Source: Nyssa sinensis (lineage: Eukaryota > Streptophyta > Magnoliopsida > Cornales > Nyssaceae). Taken from it: a stretch of DNA of 64,000 nt. Both the position numbers and the translations under genes were made by a program. Position 1 is the first letter of the stretch. Each line of letters starts with the position of its first letter. Shown here one piece after another: positions 1 through 12,179 of the stretch. The notes below the pieces were generated by a model, which made no database searches, was not told the origin of the DNA, and saw nothing but the letters and a program-made list of their open reading frames with translations. The stretch spans positions 18,450,554 through 18,514,553 of the forward strand of contig CM018041.1 of the NCBI GenBank assembly GCA_008638375.1. The letters are read 5' to 3'.

Positions 1-304
1 ATCTTAGTTACAACAACTATTTGTATGTTGTTATTATTATTAATACCATGTTCTTGTTTCAATAAATTTATTTTGATTCAGAGCGTGAGATATTTGAGGA
101 AACTAATCCTATAAATTTATAAAGAAGTAGACCTCCATTTTCTTCTAATCATTTTCCATCTATTAGCTTATTCATGAATGTTCTTCGAAATAAGAACAGA
201 ACTAAAGCCAATTTAATTAAAACTGTTGAAGTTTCATATTTTGAAGCTTAATTGAATCTAGTTTTGATGAAAAACAATTAAATTTTATTGTTTTGTAAGT
301 TAGG
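1..304. other. AT-rich sequence before CACTA copy A homology
   Basis: No coding region or recognisable repeat end is visible. It directly precedes the stretch that aligns with the leader of CACTA copy B, so it may be the upstream part of CACTA A, but copy B shows no clear matching sequence beyond its own homologous block. Left unassigned. Confidence 0.4.
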
Positions 305-327
305 GATTGCATTCATGTAAGTCTAGC

Positions 328-445
328 CCCGTTCGGGAGTCATTTTCATCACATGTGAATCTTGTCACGAAAATTTATTCATGATTAGGCTAGTGTATAT
401 GAAAATCGAATTATTGAATTGTCCAGAGTAGGACAGTTTGGGAAT
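328..445 (+). promoter_or_regulatory. Structured leader of CACTA A (four dyads)
   Basis: Upstream of the decayed transposase start lie four dyad symmetries: CCCGTTCGGG (328-337), TCACATGTGA (349-358), a stem with arms TCACGAA/TTCATGA (365-371 and 378-384), and a 15-bp stem (410-424 with 431-445). The same four occur in the same order in CACTA B (59811-59925). Differences from B in the two larger stems mostly keep pairing through G-U pairs or a paired change, which points to structure in the RNA rather than chance. The role is unknown; a 5' untranslated or translation-control element is an inference. Confidence 0.5.
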
Positions 446-768
446 GCATAAATCTGTATTGCAATCAATAGCGTATGCTTGAATATTCCACTATGAGAAA
501 ATTTTAGCACATTCTCCTATTATTCTCTAGGTATATATTTAGGCGTGGTAACATCTATCTCATATACTTGGAGAACCGTACGGAGAATGCTGCCAAAATT
601 TTGTCCGAGTGGAATCAAGCATTTGATTTGTTGTTGATTGCAATGTAGATTGTGTATTCACGAATGGGATAGGACCACCTTACCCTTTAGAGAAAAGTTA
701 GAGGTGCTAGGATTCATGTTTCATATTTATAATAAGCGACATTTTTTACTTGTATTAGGTAGACGAAA

Positions 769-961
769 ATGGAATAAAAGTTGGATGGATTTGAGGGGTA
801 GACATTTGCTAGGGTATGTGAAGGGGATCAAAGATTTTATTGAGTTTGTTCGTGCATCTGTAGCTGGGAGAAATAGGATAAGATGTCCATGTAGAAGGTG
901 CAATAATAGGGATTATATGCACATAAATGAGGCCAAATAGCACCTATTCCTACACGGAATG
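769..961 (+). pseudogene. CACTA A transposase, N-terminal fragment
   Basis: This is the N-terminal transposase-associated region of a TNP2-like protein. From the start codon at 769 an extra base relative to copy B shifts the frame. The conserved cysteine-rich stretch (IRCPCRRCNNRDYMH) is open in another frame. A TAG at 938-940 replaces a glutamate codon that is intact in copy B. The fragment ends in the GAATG target duplicated by LTR element 1; reading resumes at 9638. Confidence 0.8.
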
Positions 962-3900
962 TGTCACGCCTCGAATTTCCACGAACCCGGGGAGTGAGTG
1001 AAACGAAATAAGAAAAGTAAATGAAAGGTAATCTAATGGGTTCAATTAAACAGGCACTCAATTCTTTAACATATAAACACGTAAAATACATTCGATAGAC
1101 GTATTGTTCGCATCAGTTAGGCTTAAGCCCTTATATCTCAAAACGTGCCCCAAGGGCCAAATACACTTCTAAATCCTTTTCCCTTCTTTTTGTCAAGATC
1201 TCATCAAATCTCATGTAGCAGGGGCGTCATCTGTAATATGGTATCCCACGAATGGGTCAACTGAACTGTTGGTATAATACAATGCTAATGCAAGGAACAA
1301 AATTAAGGCATGGCATGTGCAAGTGTACAGTTATATCTACATGTCATCCAATGCATCCATACCATGTACAGACAAGATTCATAACGCATTCATACAAACT
1401 CTACACCACATCTATGAATTCCTTAATGCGATGTTATGAAAATATGTGTGACACACCCATACAACTCTATGCCACACCCATGTCTCATTTTCGGAACACA
1501 TTCCGATGGAACCTAAGTACCAACACCCGTTCACGGAACACATCCGTTGGATTCTAGGCACCAATGCAATGGCCAATTTTGGGTTTTTCACCACAGGATC
1601 TACACCCTCATAATGCATAGCACCACGTGCTCAACCCACACTATGCTTTCAAGAATCACACCATGCCACTATGCCTTGATTCCACCATGCAATCATGCAG
1701 TCTCAATGAAGCATTTTACCAACACATGGAGCATGCTTTAAATAATTTATTCCACTTAAAGCAACAATAATATTTGAATCACCAAACTTCTTTCACATGT
1801 ATGCATGCTAGACATAATCAATTTAAACACGTACTCAAATCACATATTCACACTCTTAACAACTCTCAAAAAACATAAATCATGTACAACACTAACACAT
1901 AGAACAAATCATAACTCCAAAGAACAGCAGAGAACACACAAGCATATAAGCAATCAACTCTAGATCTTTGTTTCAAAGAAACCATTCCCTATGTGATAGT
2001 CTAACATCAAGTAAACATATGATTCATTCAATCAACATGCAAATCATTCCTAAACTTAATCCTATTCCTTACTTAGCAAAATATCATACCTGATGGGTTG
2101 GTCTCAACCCTAAGAAATCGTGCTCGCGGTTTAGCCGAACTAATCAATGAGAAGGTAAAACCGCCTTCTCCTTTCCTTCTAGTGTTCCTAAAAATCATGA
2201 AATATAATTCAGTCTATTGCTACTTGAATTATGCTATTCATCAAATTTTATGCTTTTATTTCATGAGTTTTTATTTTACTAAAATAGACTCTACCATTGA
2301 GTCCGGAACGTCGAATAAAGTCGGTTTAGGCTTTCACGGAATTCAATTTGGATATCCGACTAAAAAGGGTAAAACGGTCACTTTACACTCTTACGGGTTC
2401 TTACTTCTTTAGACTTCTTCTCGTAAATCAGACCCCACGGTTGAGTTCGAAATGCTCGAAATAATAAAGTTTCACTATTCTTTTCTTTTAATCGAAGTTC
2501 GTTGGACTATTTTTCGACTCAATGGCATTTTGGTCTTTTACTCTTTCGTGCATCACACTGTTCGGTGCTTCGTTTGCTAGTATGGACTCCACCGTTGAGT
2601 CTAGAATGTCCGGCATAATTAAAATGGACTATCTTTTATGTTTATTTGGCCCTGGGTATCATTAGGGGTATTACAGTCATTTATCATTTGTGTATCTTTA
2701 TTTTTTGGGGACTTAATTTCTCAAATCGAACTCCACCATTGAGTCCGAAATGCCCGAGATAGTGAAAATGCACTATTTACTTATTTAATTTGGGCTTCGT
2801 TTGAGTCATTTAGTATCCAAGGGTAAAATAGTAATTTTACCCAATTAATAAAATAATAAAATAAATTATTTTATTATTTATTTATTTCTCAAGGGCTTAT
2901 TTGAATTTTATCTTTTAAAAATTTGGGCCAGAATAGAAATATTCAGAACAGTTGGGGTCAAAATGAAATTCCATAATTTTCAAGGGTCAAAAATGTAATT
3001 TTTAAGAACATTTAAACTAAACCAAAGGGTTTATTTTATTTTGAAGTGAACTGGCCTTAATTGTGTTGAACCAACCGGTTTAGCCAATTTACTGCATCAC
3101 GCTAATGTCGTGCTGACATCTGCCCTATCATATAATATATTTTTATCCCTTTAAGCAAAACGACGTAGCTTCTCTAAACGATTTTAAACCATTTCGTGGT
3201 TGGGTCGGGGCCAGACCCAAAACTCGGTCCATGACCCGACCCTGCACTGTTCATCTTCCCCAATGCTAGGGTCACTGTAGCCCTAATTTACAGGTTTTTG
3301 ATTTCTTTATTTTGTGACATTTTACTCATCAAATCAACCTGATTTCAATCCCAATCAACTCCCCTAAGCCCCTTATCCTCTTTGGTATTTATTTCATGCC
3401 TCAAAATGGTCTAGAAGCCTGGTTCGAACTCCACCATTGGTGACTGTAAGTCACCTACTACATACTCGTTTCTCTACCGTTTCATGCGTGGCTTGGTCTA
3501 TCGTGTTCCTTAGGCTATGGCGGTTCGAACCATGCTCTGAAAACAAGATTTAGAGCTCCATTGATGAAACTGGGTTATGAACCCGCAACCTGAAATTTCA
3601 ATTTTTATGGTCTTCCATTGTGTGTTTGGGTCGTAGCTTAGGGTCTTTGAAACCCCCATGGGATCTATTTTGAATTTGAAACCACCAAAGTGGGTTCTTT
3701 GATGGCCGTTTCAGAACTGCTGCATAAGAGGTCTGTCAATGGCGGATGTGCACTGTTTGGTGTTCTAGGGCTGTTTCAGGGTTCAAACATCATGCCGTAA
3801 TCATGTTTTATACACTCTAAATGTCATGCATGCAAACAGAAATCTTAAACAGTTTGTATAACCATAAAAATCTTGAAGAGAGAACAATGGTGGGTTTGGA

Positions 3901-4340
3901 ATTTTATACCTTCCATGGATCCTTCTCCACTTGTGGCTTAGCTCAGATCCTCTCAAGCTTCTTGTGCTCTTCCCAATGGATACATACACACATGCATCCT
4001 CACCATTCCTCACACATAATGTCTCTCTCCCTTTCTTATAATCTCACTTTCTCTCTCTAGGTTTCTCTCTCATTTATGGTTTCTGTTCTCCCCCTCACTT
4101 AACACACGCAACACTTAAACACACCAGTCATCATGATACCCATATATATATATATATATTTGAATGTGCTACACCTGTTGTGTGTGTGTATATATATATG
4201 TATACATATACAACTCACTCATTGCACACTGTTGACACCTGAACACCCACTTACACACACAATCACCCACATTCCTGATTTCCCCCTGCTACCTTCCTGT
4301 TCCTTTCTAATTTACATTCATTGCTTATGTGTGTTTTGTG

Positions 4341-4385
<45 letters not shown>

Positions 4386-4893
4386 GCTTCACACACACAC
4401 ACCAGCTGACACACACTTACACACCTTGCATGCTGCCCCTTCTATTTATTTTAATTCATTTTATTTCATTTTATTTTATTCATTTATTTTTATTTGTATT
4501 GTGTAACCATTTTAACTTGTATATACTTGAATACAATACATATACATACACTCAATTGTACATAGCTACACACTTACACACATTTGTACATATACATTTC
4601 ATCACATGTATTTATATATATACTCACATTTTATCACACATATATATTCACATGAATATTTATGTACATATATATATATATATACACAATAGAATATTTT
4701 ATATATTTCCATACTTATATATATATATATATATATACATATACACGCATACGTAAAATTTCATAGTCTAAATTAGTTAAAGGAAATTAAACATTAAAGA
4801 AGTTCATATCTTGTAACCTAGGTCATATTGTTCGGGTATTTTAAATAGTGTTCCATTAAAAAAAAAATTATTCCTATTTTTCAAGTCTTTACA
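962..4893 (-). repeat. LTR element 1, 3' LTR (left copy)
   Basis: The LTR is 3,932 bp, unusually long. It contains several (TA)n tracts (around 4139-4160, 4341-4381, 4667-4683 and 4718-4736) and a conserved module at 1561-1632 shared with other LTRs here. It keeps about 130 bp (roughly 3985-4135) that are missing from the right LTR. Open frames inside it are low-complexity or LTR sequence and are not genes. Confidence 0.9.
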
Positions 4894-4904
4894 TCCTTCC
4901 CCCC
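4894..4904 (-). other. Polypurine tract of LTR element 1
   Basis: Read on the minus strand this is GGGGGGAAGGA, directly abutting the LTR that begins TGTAAAGACTTG. That is the expected plus-strand priming site, and it fixes the orientation of the element. Confidence 0.8.
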
Positions 4905-5822
4905 GTAAAGCAATTTCGTCCTGAAATTTAAAAATATACCTCTTCGACAAAATTTAGAAAGAACGATTCAAAATGCATTGTAACATGGAGACGTACAGCC
5001 TTACCTATGAATCCTTCACCTCTCCCTCAGCCAGGCAATGTGGAATGTATTATCCTCTCCCTCGTAGGCTCAGCCTTATCGGCGGGTGTGCAGCGGCGTG
5101 CAGACATCGCCACACTCCTTGCTAGGGTCTGGTTCTGATCCCATCTGTAACGACCCACTCCAATGGCACAACACATAATGAAATCCTCAAACATGTTGGC
5201 TTATCAATGCCAGTCTTTCAATTTCACTCAAGCATCATGACCCACCTCAATAATTCAACATAATAAAATACTTAATGCTCACAATGATACCCCAAGGCCT
5301 CTCACACATGTGATGATCATCCAACTAATCTCAAATCAAGCCACGAAATCATCTAGTAATTCACCACAATGTCATAAATATATCACCCGTATCTCAATGT
5401 AATTTAATAACCTATTATTCCTCCAAGGTTATTCTAACTCATCGTAGCCTACCAATAGCCGACCACATCAGCACCCAAGTATTAAAATCCATCCCAAATT
5501 ATACATACAAATATATATATATATATATAGCAATAAGCACACAACCTACTATACAGGTAACTAGGTATACATCTAACCCTATGGATATCCAGGTTTATAG
5601 CCTATCTCACAAACAACAAGCACATAGTCTACCCCTGAATTTCACTCGGTCTATTACACAGATGTAAGCAACTAGTCCCAGTTCATCAATAACTCAGCAT
5701 ACCACACCTTGTACAATTTCACACCGTAAAGCAACAAGCACTCACCCAATCATGTAATCCAAACCAGCCCAATCAACTTAAGGTCTAAACACTTCCCACT
5801 GTCCCTCGGTATTCGAACCTAT
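4905..5822 (-). other. Internal region of LTR element 1, non-coding
   Basis: About 0.9 kb with no gag, protease, reverse transcriptase or integrase motif in any frame. It includes a short (TA)n run near 5511-5529. The region between the primer site and the purine tract is far smaller than either LTR, which marks a non-autonomous derivative. Confidence 0.75.
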
Positions 5823-5834
5823 GCTCTAATACCA
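5823..5834 (-). other. Primer binding site, LTR element 1
   Basis: On the minus strand this reads TGGTATTAGAGC, one mismatch from the plant initiator-methionine tRNA primer site TGGTATCAGAGC. It lies 3 bp from the LTR edge at 5838. Confidence 0.8.
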
Positions 5835-5837
5835 CAT

Positions 5838-8800
5838 TGTCATGCCCCAAATTTTCACTAACCCGGGGAATGAGTGAAACGAAATAAGAAAAGAAAATGA
5901 AAGGTAATCTAATGGGTTCAATTAAACAAGCACTCAATTCTTCAACATATAAACACGTAAAATACATTCGATAGACGTATTGTTCGCATCAGTTGAGCTT
6001 AAACCCTTACATGTCAAAACGTGCCCCAAGGGCCAAATACACTTCTAAATCCTTTTCCCTTCTTTTTGTCAAGATCTCATCAAATCTCATGTAGGAGGGG
6101 CGTTATCTGTAATATGGTATCCCACGAATGGATCAGCTCAACTACTGGTATAATACAATGCTAATGCAAGGAACAAAATTAAGGCGTGGCATGTGCAAGG
6201 GTACAGTTATATCTACATGTCATCCAATTCATCCATACCATGTACTGACAAGATTTACAACACATTCATACAAACTCTACACCACATCTATGAATTCCTT
6301 AATGCGATGTTATGAAAATATGCGTGACACACCCATACAACTCTATGCCACACCCATGTCTCATTTTCGGAACACATCCGATGGAACCTAAGTACCAACA
6401 CCCGTTCACGGAACACATCCGATGGAACCTAAGTACCAACACCCGTTCACGGAACACATCCGTTGGATTCTAGGCACCAATGCAATGGCCAATTTTGGGT
6501 TTTTCACCACAGGATCTACACCCTCATAATGCATAGCACTACGTGCTCAACCCACACTATGCTTTCAAGAATCACACCATGCCACTATGCCTTGATTCCA
6601 CCATGCAATCATGCAGTCTCAATAAAGCATTTTACCAACACATGGAGCATGCTTTAAATAATTTATTCCACTTAAAGCAACAATAATATTTGAATCACCA
6701 AACTTCTTTCACATGTATGCATGCTAGATATAATCAATTTAAACACGTACTCAAATCACATATTCACACTCTTAACAACTCTCAAAAAACATAAATCATG
6801 TACAACACTAACACATAGAACAAATCATAACTCCAAAGAACAGCAGAGAACACACAAGCATATAAGCAATCAACTCTAGATCTTTGTTTCAAAGAAACCA
6901 TTCCCTATGTGATAGTCTAACATCAAGTAAACATATAATTCATTCAATCAACATGCAAATCATTCATAAACTTAATCCTATTCCTTACTTAGCAAAATAT
7001 CATACCTGATGGGTTGGTCTCAACCCTAAGAAATTGTGCTCGCGGTTTAGCCGAACTAATCAATGAGAAGGTAAAACCGCCTTCTCCTTTCCTTCTAGTG
7101 TTCCTAAAAATCATGAAATATAATTCGGTCTATTGCTACTTGAATTATGCTATTCATCAAATTTTATGCTTTTATTTCATGAGTTTTTATTTTACTAAAA
7201 TAGACTCTACCATTGAGTTCGGAACGTCGAACAAAGTCGGTTTAGGCTTTCACGGAATTCAATTTGGATATCCGGCTAAAAAGGGTAAAACGATCACTTT
7301 ACACTCTTACGGGTTCTTACTTCTTGAGACTTCTTCTCGCAAATCAGACCCCACGGTTGAGTTCGGAATGCTCGAAATAATAAAGTTTCACTATTCTTTT
7401 CTTTTAATCGAAGTTCGTTGGACTATTTTTCGACTCAAGGGCATTTTGGTCTTTTTCTCTTTCTTGCATCACATTGTTCGATGCTTCGTTTGCTAGTATG
7501 GACTCCACCGTTGAGTCTAGAATGTCCAACATAATAAAAATGGACTATCTTTTATGTTTATTTGGCCCTGGGTATCATTAGGGGTATTACAGTCATTTAT
7601 CATTTGCGTATCTTTATTTTTTTGGGACTTAATTTCCCAAATCGAACTTTACCATTGAGTCCGAAATGCCTGAGATAGTAAAAATGCACTATTTACTTAT
7701 TTAATTTGGGCTTCGTTTGAGTCATTCAGTGTCCAAGGGTAAAATAGTAATTTTATCCAATTAATAAAATAATAAAATAAATTATTTTATTATTTATTTA
7801 TTTCTCAGGGGCTTATTTGAATTTTATCTTTAAAAAATCTAGGCCAGAATAGAAATATTCAGAACAGTTGGGGTCAAAATGAAATTCCATAATTTTCAAG
7901 GGTCAAAAATGTAATTTTTAAGAACATTTAAAATAAACCGAAGGGTTTATTTTATTTTGAAGTGAACCGGCCTTAATTGTGTTGAACCAACTGGTTCAGC
8001 CGATTTACTGCATCATGCTGATGTCGTGCTAACATCTGCCCTATCATATAATATATTTTTATCCCTTTAAGCAAAACGACGTAGCTTCACTAAACGGTTT
8101 TAAACCATTTCGTGGTTGGGTCGGGGGCCTGACCCAAAACCCGATCAATGAGCCGACCCTGCACTGTTCATCTTCCCCAATGCTAGGGTCACTGTAGCCC
8201 TAATTTACAGGTTTTTGATTTCTCTATTTTGTGACATTTTACTCATCAAATCGTCCTGATTTCAATCCCAATCAACTCCCCTAAGCCCCTTATCCTCTTT
8301 GGTGTTTATTTCATGCCTCAAAATGGTCTAGAAGCCTGGTTCGAACTCCACCATTGGCGACTGTAAGTCACCTACTACATGCTCGTTTCTCTACTGTTTC
8401 ATGCGTGGCTTGGTCTATCGTGTTCCTTAGGCTATGGTGGTTCGAACCATGCTCTGAAAACAAGATTTAGAGCTCCATTGATGAAACTGGGTTATGAACC
8501 CGCAACCTAAAATTTTAATTTTTATGATCTTCCATTGTGTGTTTGGGTCGCAGCTTAGGTTCTTTGAAACCCCCATGGGATCTATTTTGAATTTGAAACC
8601 ACCAAAGTGGGTTCCTTGATAGCCGTTTCAGACCTGCTGTATGAGAGGTCTGTCAATAGTAGATGTGCACTATTTGGTGTTCTAGGGCTGGTTCAGGGTT
8701 CAAACGTCATGCCTTAATCATGTTTTATGCACTCTAAATGTCATGCATGCAAACAGAAATCTTAAACAGTTTATATAACCATAAAAATCTTAGAGAGAGA

Positions 8801-9400
8801 ACAATGGTGGGTTTGGAATTTTATACCTTCCATGGATCCTTCTCCACTTGTGGCTTAGCTCAGATCCTCTCAAGCTTCTTGTGCTCTTCCTAATGGATAC
8901 CTATATATATATATATATATATATATTTGAATGTGTTGCACCTGCTGTGTATATATATATATATATATATATGTATACATATACAACTCACTCATTGCAC
9001 ATTGTTCACACCTGAACACCCACTTACACACACAATCACCCACACTCCTGATTTTCCCCATCTACCTTCCTGTTCCTTTTTGATTTACATTCATTGCTTA
9101 TGTGTGTTTTGTGTTATATATATATATATATTATACTTCACACACACACACCAACCGACACACACTTACACACCTTGCTTGCTGCCCTTCTATTTATTTT
9201 AATTATTTTATTTTATTCATTCATTTTTATTTGTATTGTGTAACCATTTTAACTTGTATATTCATGAATACAAATATATGTACATACACTCAATTGTACA
9301 TAGCTACACACTTACACACATTTGTACATATACATTTCATAACATGTATTTACATATATACTCACACATTTTATCACACATATATTCACATGAATACTTA

Positions 9401-9436
<36 letters not shown>

Positions 9437-9637
9437 ATAGAATATTTTATATATTTCCATAATTATATATATATATATACACATGTACACGTATACGTAA
9501 AATTTCATAGTCTAAATTAGTTAAAGGAAATTAAAAATTAAAGAAGTTCAAATCTTGTAACCTAGGTCATATTGTTCGGGTATTTTAAATTGTGTTCCAT
9601 TAAAAAAAAATTCATTCCTATTTTTCAAGTCTTTACA
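5838..9637 (-). repeat. LTR element 1, 5' LTR (right copy)
   Basis: The LTR is 3,800 bp and matches the left LTR throughout. It differs by an extra copy of a roughly 42-bp unit (6368-6460) and by a deletion of about 130 bp near 8895, bounded in the other LTR by short GATAC repeats. Scattered substitutions indicate an old but not ancient insertion. Confidence 0.9.
6368..6470. repeat. 42-bp minisatellite in LTR
   Basis: A unit beginning CGGAACACATCCGATGGAACC is present twice plus a partial third copy here. The left LTR (1493-1555) has one copy fewer. The difference between two LTRs that were identical at insertion dates the expansion or contraction to after integration. Confidence 0.7.
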
Positions 9638-11372
9638 GAATGGACAAGAGGTATACATGTTGGGAATTTCATGGGGAGCACCGTGACGTACGAGTGGTTT
9701 TTGATGATGAAGAAGAAAATGACACTGATGACTTAGGTGATAGTGTTTGGGTTGGTTATGAAGGCTTGCCACAAATGCTGGCACACTTGTAGGGGGCTAC
9801 AACTAGAACTCGTAGTCACAGGAGTGACATAGGACAATTGGAAGCGTTTGAGTCCTTGTTGAGGGAAGCAAAGCAGCCGTTATATCCAGGTTGTGATAAG
9901 TTTTTGAAACTAAATTTTCTCATGAAACTCCTTTATATTAAGACCATCAACCGATGGAGTAACAAATGATTTAATATGGTCATTGAATTGATTAAAGCAG
10001 CACTTCCTACTGGGGAGACCCTTCTGAAATCATATTATAAGGCGAGAAGAATATTAAGAGATTTGGGCCCTTGGTATATTCCTATACATGCTTGCAAAAA
10101 CGATTGCATGTTATTTTAGAAAGATACTGAATAATGTATGGAGTGTACAGTGTGCCACGAACCTAGGTACAAGCTGAATGAAGGAAAGAGCAAGACAATT
10201 TCACACAAGGTGCTGAGATATTTTCCCTTAAAATAGAGGCCACAAAGGTTGTACGTGTTTTAGAAAAAGATAGAAGATATGCGATGGTATAAGGAGAAGC
10301 GTGTTGTTGAGGAAAATGTATGTAGGCATCCGAAAAATTCTCAATCTTGGGCTGAGTTTGATAAAAATCACGAATGGTTTGCAAATGAGCTACGTAATGT
10401 ACGACTTGTGCTGGCTAGCGACGGTTTCAATCCGTTCGGTGACATGAGTAATGCTTAGAGCATGTGGCTGATGTTGCTTGTACCGTGTAACTTGCCACCG
10501 TGGAAATGTATGAAAGAACCATTTATCTTCATGTTGTTGCTTATTCCAAGGCCGAAGTCTCCTGGTAGTGAAATTGATGTGTACTTGCGTCCTTTAGTGG
10601 ACGAGTTGAAGGAATTGTGGGAGGTTGGAGTGGAGGCATACGATGTTTCTAAGAATGAGACATTTCAATTACATGCAGCATTACTGTGGACCATAAATGA
10701 CTTTCCAGCATATGGGAACTTCTCTAGGTGGAGCACTAAGGGGTATCTAGCATGTCCGATTTATAATAAGGATGCATGTTCCCTACATTTGTCCAATGGA
10801 AAGAAGATATGCTACATGTGCCATCGTCATTTTCTACTGCCATCACATGGCTGGCAAAGTTGGTAGAAGCATCTGTTTGATAGAAAATTAAGCGCAAATT
10901 GTCACCTCTATTGTTGTCAGGGGAAAACGTGTTGTCGCAGTTGGCACTCATCCAACAAGTGATTTGGGAAGATACCGGGTACTAAAAAGAGGAAGCGTAC
11001 TAATGTGGAGTTAAATTGGACGAAGAAGAACATATTTTTTGATTTGCCGTACTGGGAGACCCTTAAGTTGAGGCACAATTTGGATGTTATGCACATCGAG
11101 AAGAACATCTGTGATAATGTGCTGGGAACTTTAATGAACATTGAAGGGAAGACGAAGGATAGTGTTAAAGCCCGGTTGGACTGTAGGAGCTGGGAATACG
11201 GAAAAAGTTGGACCTAATACGTAGCGGTGATAAATATATCGTGCCTCCTGTATGCTATACGTTATCATCTGACGAGCAAATAAGGATTTGCGAGTGGTTT
11301 AAACCGGTGAAGTTCCCAGATGGATAAGCATCGAATATATCTCGGTGTGTAAATGTTAAAGATGGGACAATA
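9638..11372 (+). pseudogene. CACTA A transposase, central fragment
   Basis: This continues the TNP2-like transposase after the LTR insertion (frame GMDKRYTCWEFHGE). It covers the acidic linker, the zinc-binding CTVCHEPRYK segment, the ASDGFNPFGDMS motif and the HNLDVMHIEKNICDNV motif typical of Transposase_21 cores. It carries in-frame stops at 9790 (TAG), 9967 (TGA), 10117 (TAG), 10132 (TAA), 10234, 10261, 10456 and 10864 (all TAG), plus frameshifts after 10866. The TAG at 10117 is also present at the matching place in copy B. It is interrupted at 11372 by a solo LTR; the next piece starts at 21018. Confidence 0.9.
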
Positions 11373-12059
11373 TGTAATATCCCGACCCGAGATACAACAC
11401 GTATACCGAGGTAGACTGGTCGAGTAATGTAACACCAGTTGTAACCTGAGCTATTTAAGCTCTATATTATGGTATTTTATGGAACTGTACAATTTTGGAA
11501 TATGAATGTTTTGTTCTACATAGCCAATGTCGGGCGATACCCGAGCAACCCAAGATTGAGTCTCGTAATACGTGCACGCACGTATTCCCATGCAAGCATG
11601 TGTACACATATATGCCTAGGCCCCGAGATATCAGTGTATGTGTGCGTACTCAGAATCTAGTGTACACGTATGTATATGGATATATATATATATATATATA
11701 TATACCATGTATAATATGTGTATATATTTATATAGTATAATGTATTGTGTATATATATATATATAGGTATTTAAATATAAGTAAAAGCAAAGAAAAGAAA
11801 GAATGGAAAAAGAGAGAAATGAGGCTATATAGGTGTGCATGTGTACTGTGTGCATGCTGTGTGAGTGAGGTGTGTGGATGGGAGGAAGGCAGTAGGGCTG
11901 CCGACCTTGGTGCAAGTGGGGGGTACTATATATATGGTAGGGTTGTTGCGTGGAGAGTGGAGGATGAAGGGGCGGTTGAAGGATAGTCAAGGATGATTGC
12001 AAGAAAGGTAGGAAGAGAGAGAAAAGGTGGTTGCAAGTAAGGGGCTAACCGAGTGAATT

Positions 12060-12073
12060 TCTCTATAAATAGC
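12060..12073 (+). promoter_or_regulatory. Candidate LTR promoter TATA box
   Basis: CTCTATAAATAGCAAG sits between a GT-rich U3-like stretch and a GA-rich stretch resembling a transcribed leader, as in plant LTR promoters. It belongs to the outer solo LTR. This is inference from motif and context only. Confidence 0.45.
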
Positions 12074-12179
12074 AAGGGGATTTTGAGAGAAATTTAGAAA
12101 CAGTTGAAGGAAACCAAGAAGTAGAGAGAAATCCTGAGATTCAGAAGTGAAGAAGAGGAAGAAAAAAATCAAAAGAAAA

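Larger units (their letters stand above)
962..9637 (-). mobile_element. LTR element 1: giant LTRs, tiny internal region
   Basis: Two long, very similar direct repeats (962-4893 and 5838-9637) bound a 944-bp internal segment. Both start TGTCA and end CTTTACA on the + strand. GAATG occurs at both outer edges (957-961 and 9638-9642), a classic 5-bp target duplication, and removing the element restores the CACTA A reading frame. A tRNA-iMet-type primer site beside the right LTR and a purine tract beside the left LTR (both read on the minus strand) put the element on the minus strand. No gag or pol is present, so it must have moved with proteins from another element. LTR end similarity to element 3 suggests a Ty3/gypsy origin. 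Confidence 0.92.

Noticed and set aside
2098..2412. Open frame repeated at 7014-7496 in both LTRs of element 1
   Set aside because: It lies in LTR sequence, differs in length between copies through a single stop, and shows no domain.
4133..4756. 207-residue open frame
   Set aside because: It is translated (TA)n and CA-rich simple sequence in an LTR; the paired LTR does not keep the frame.
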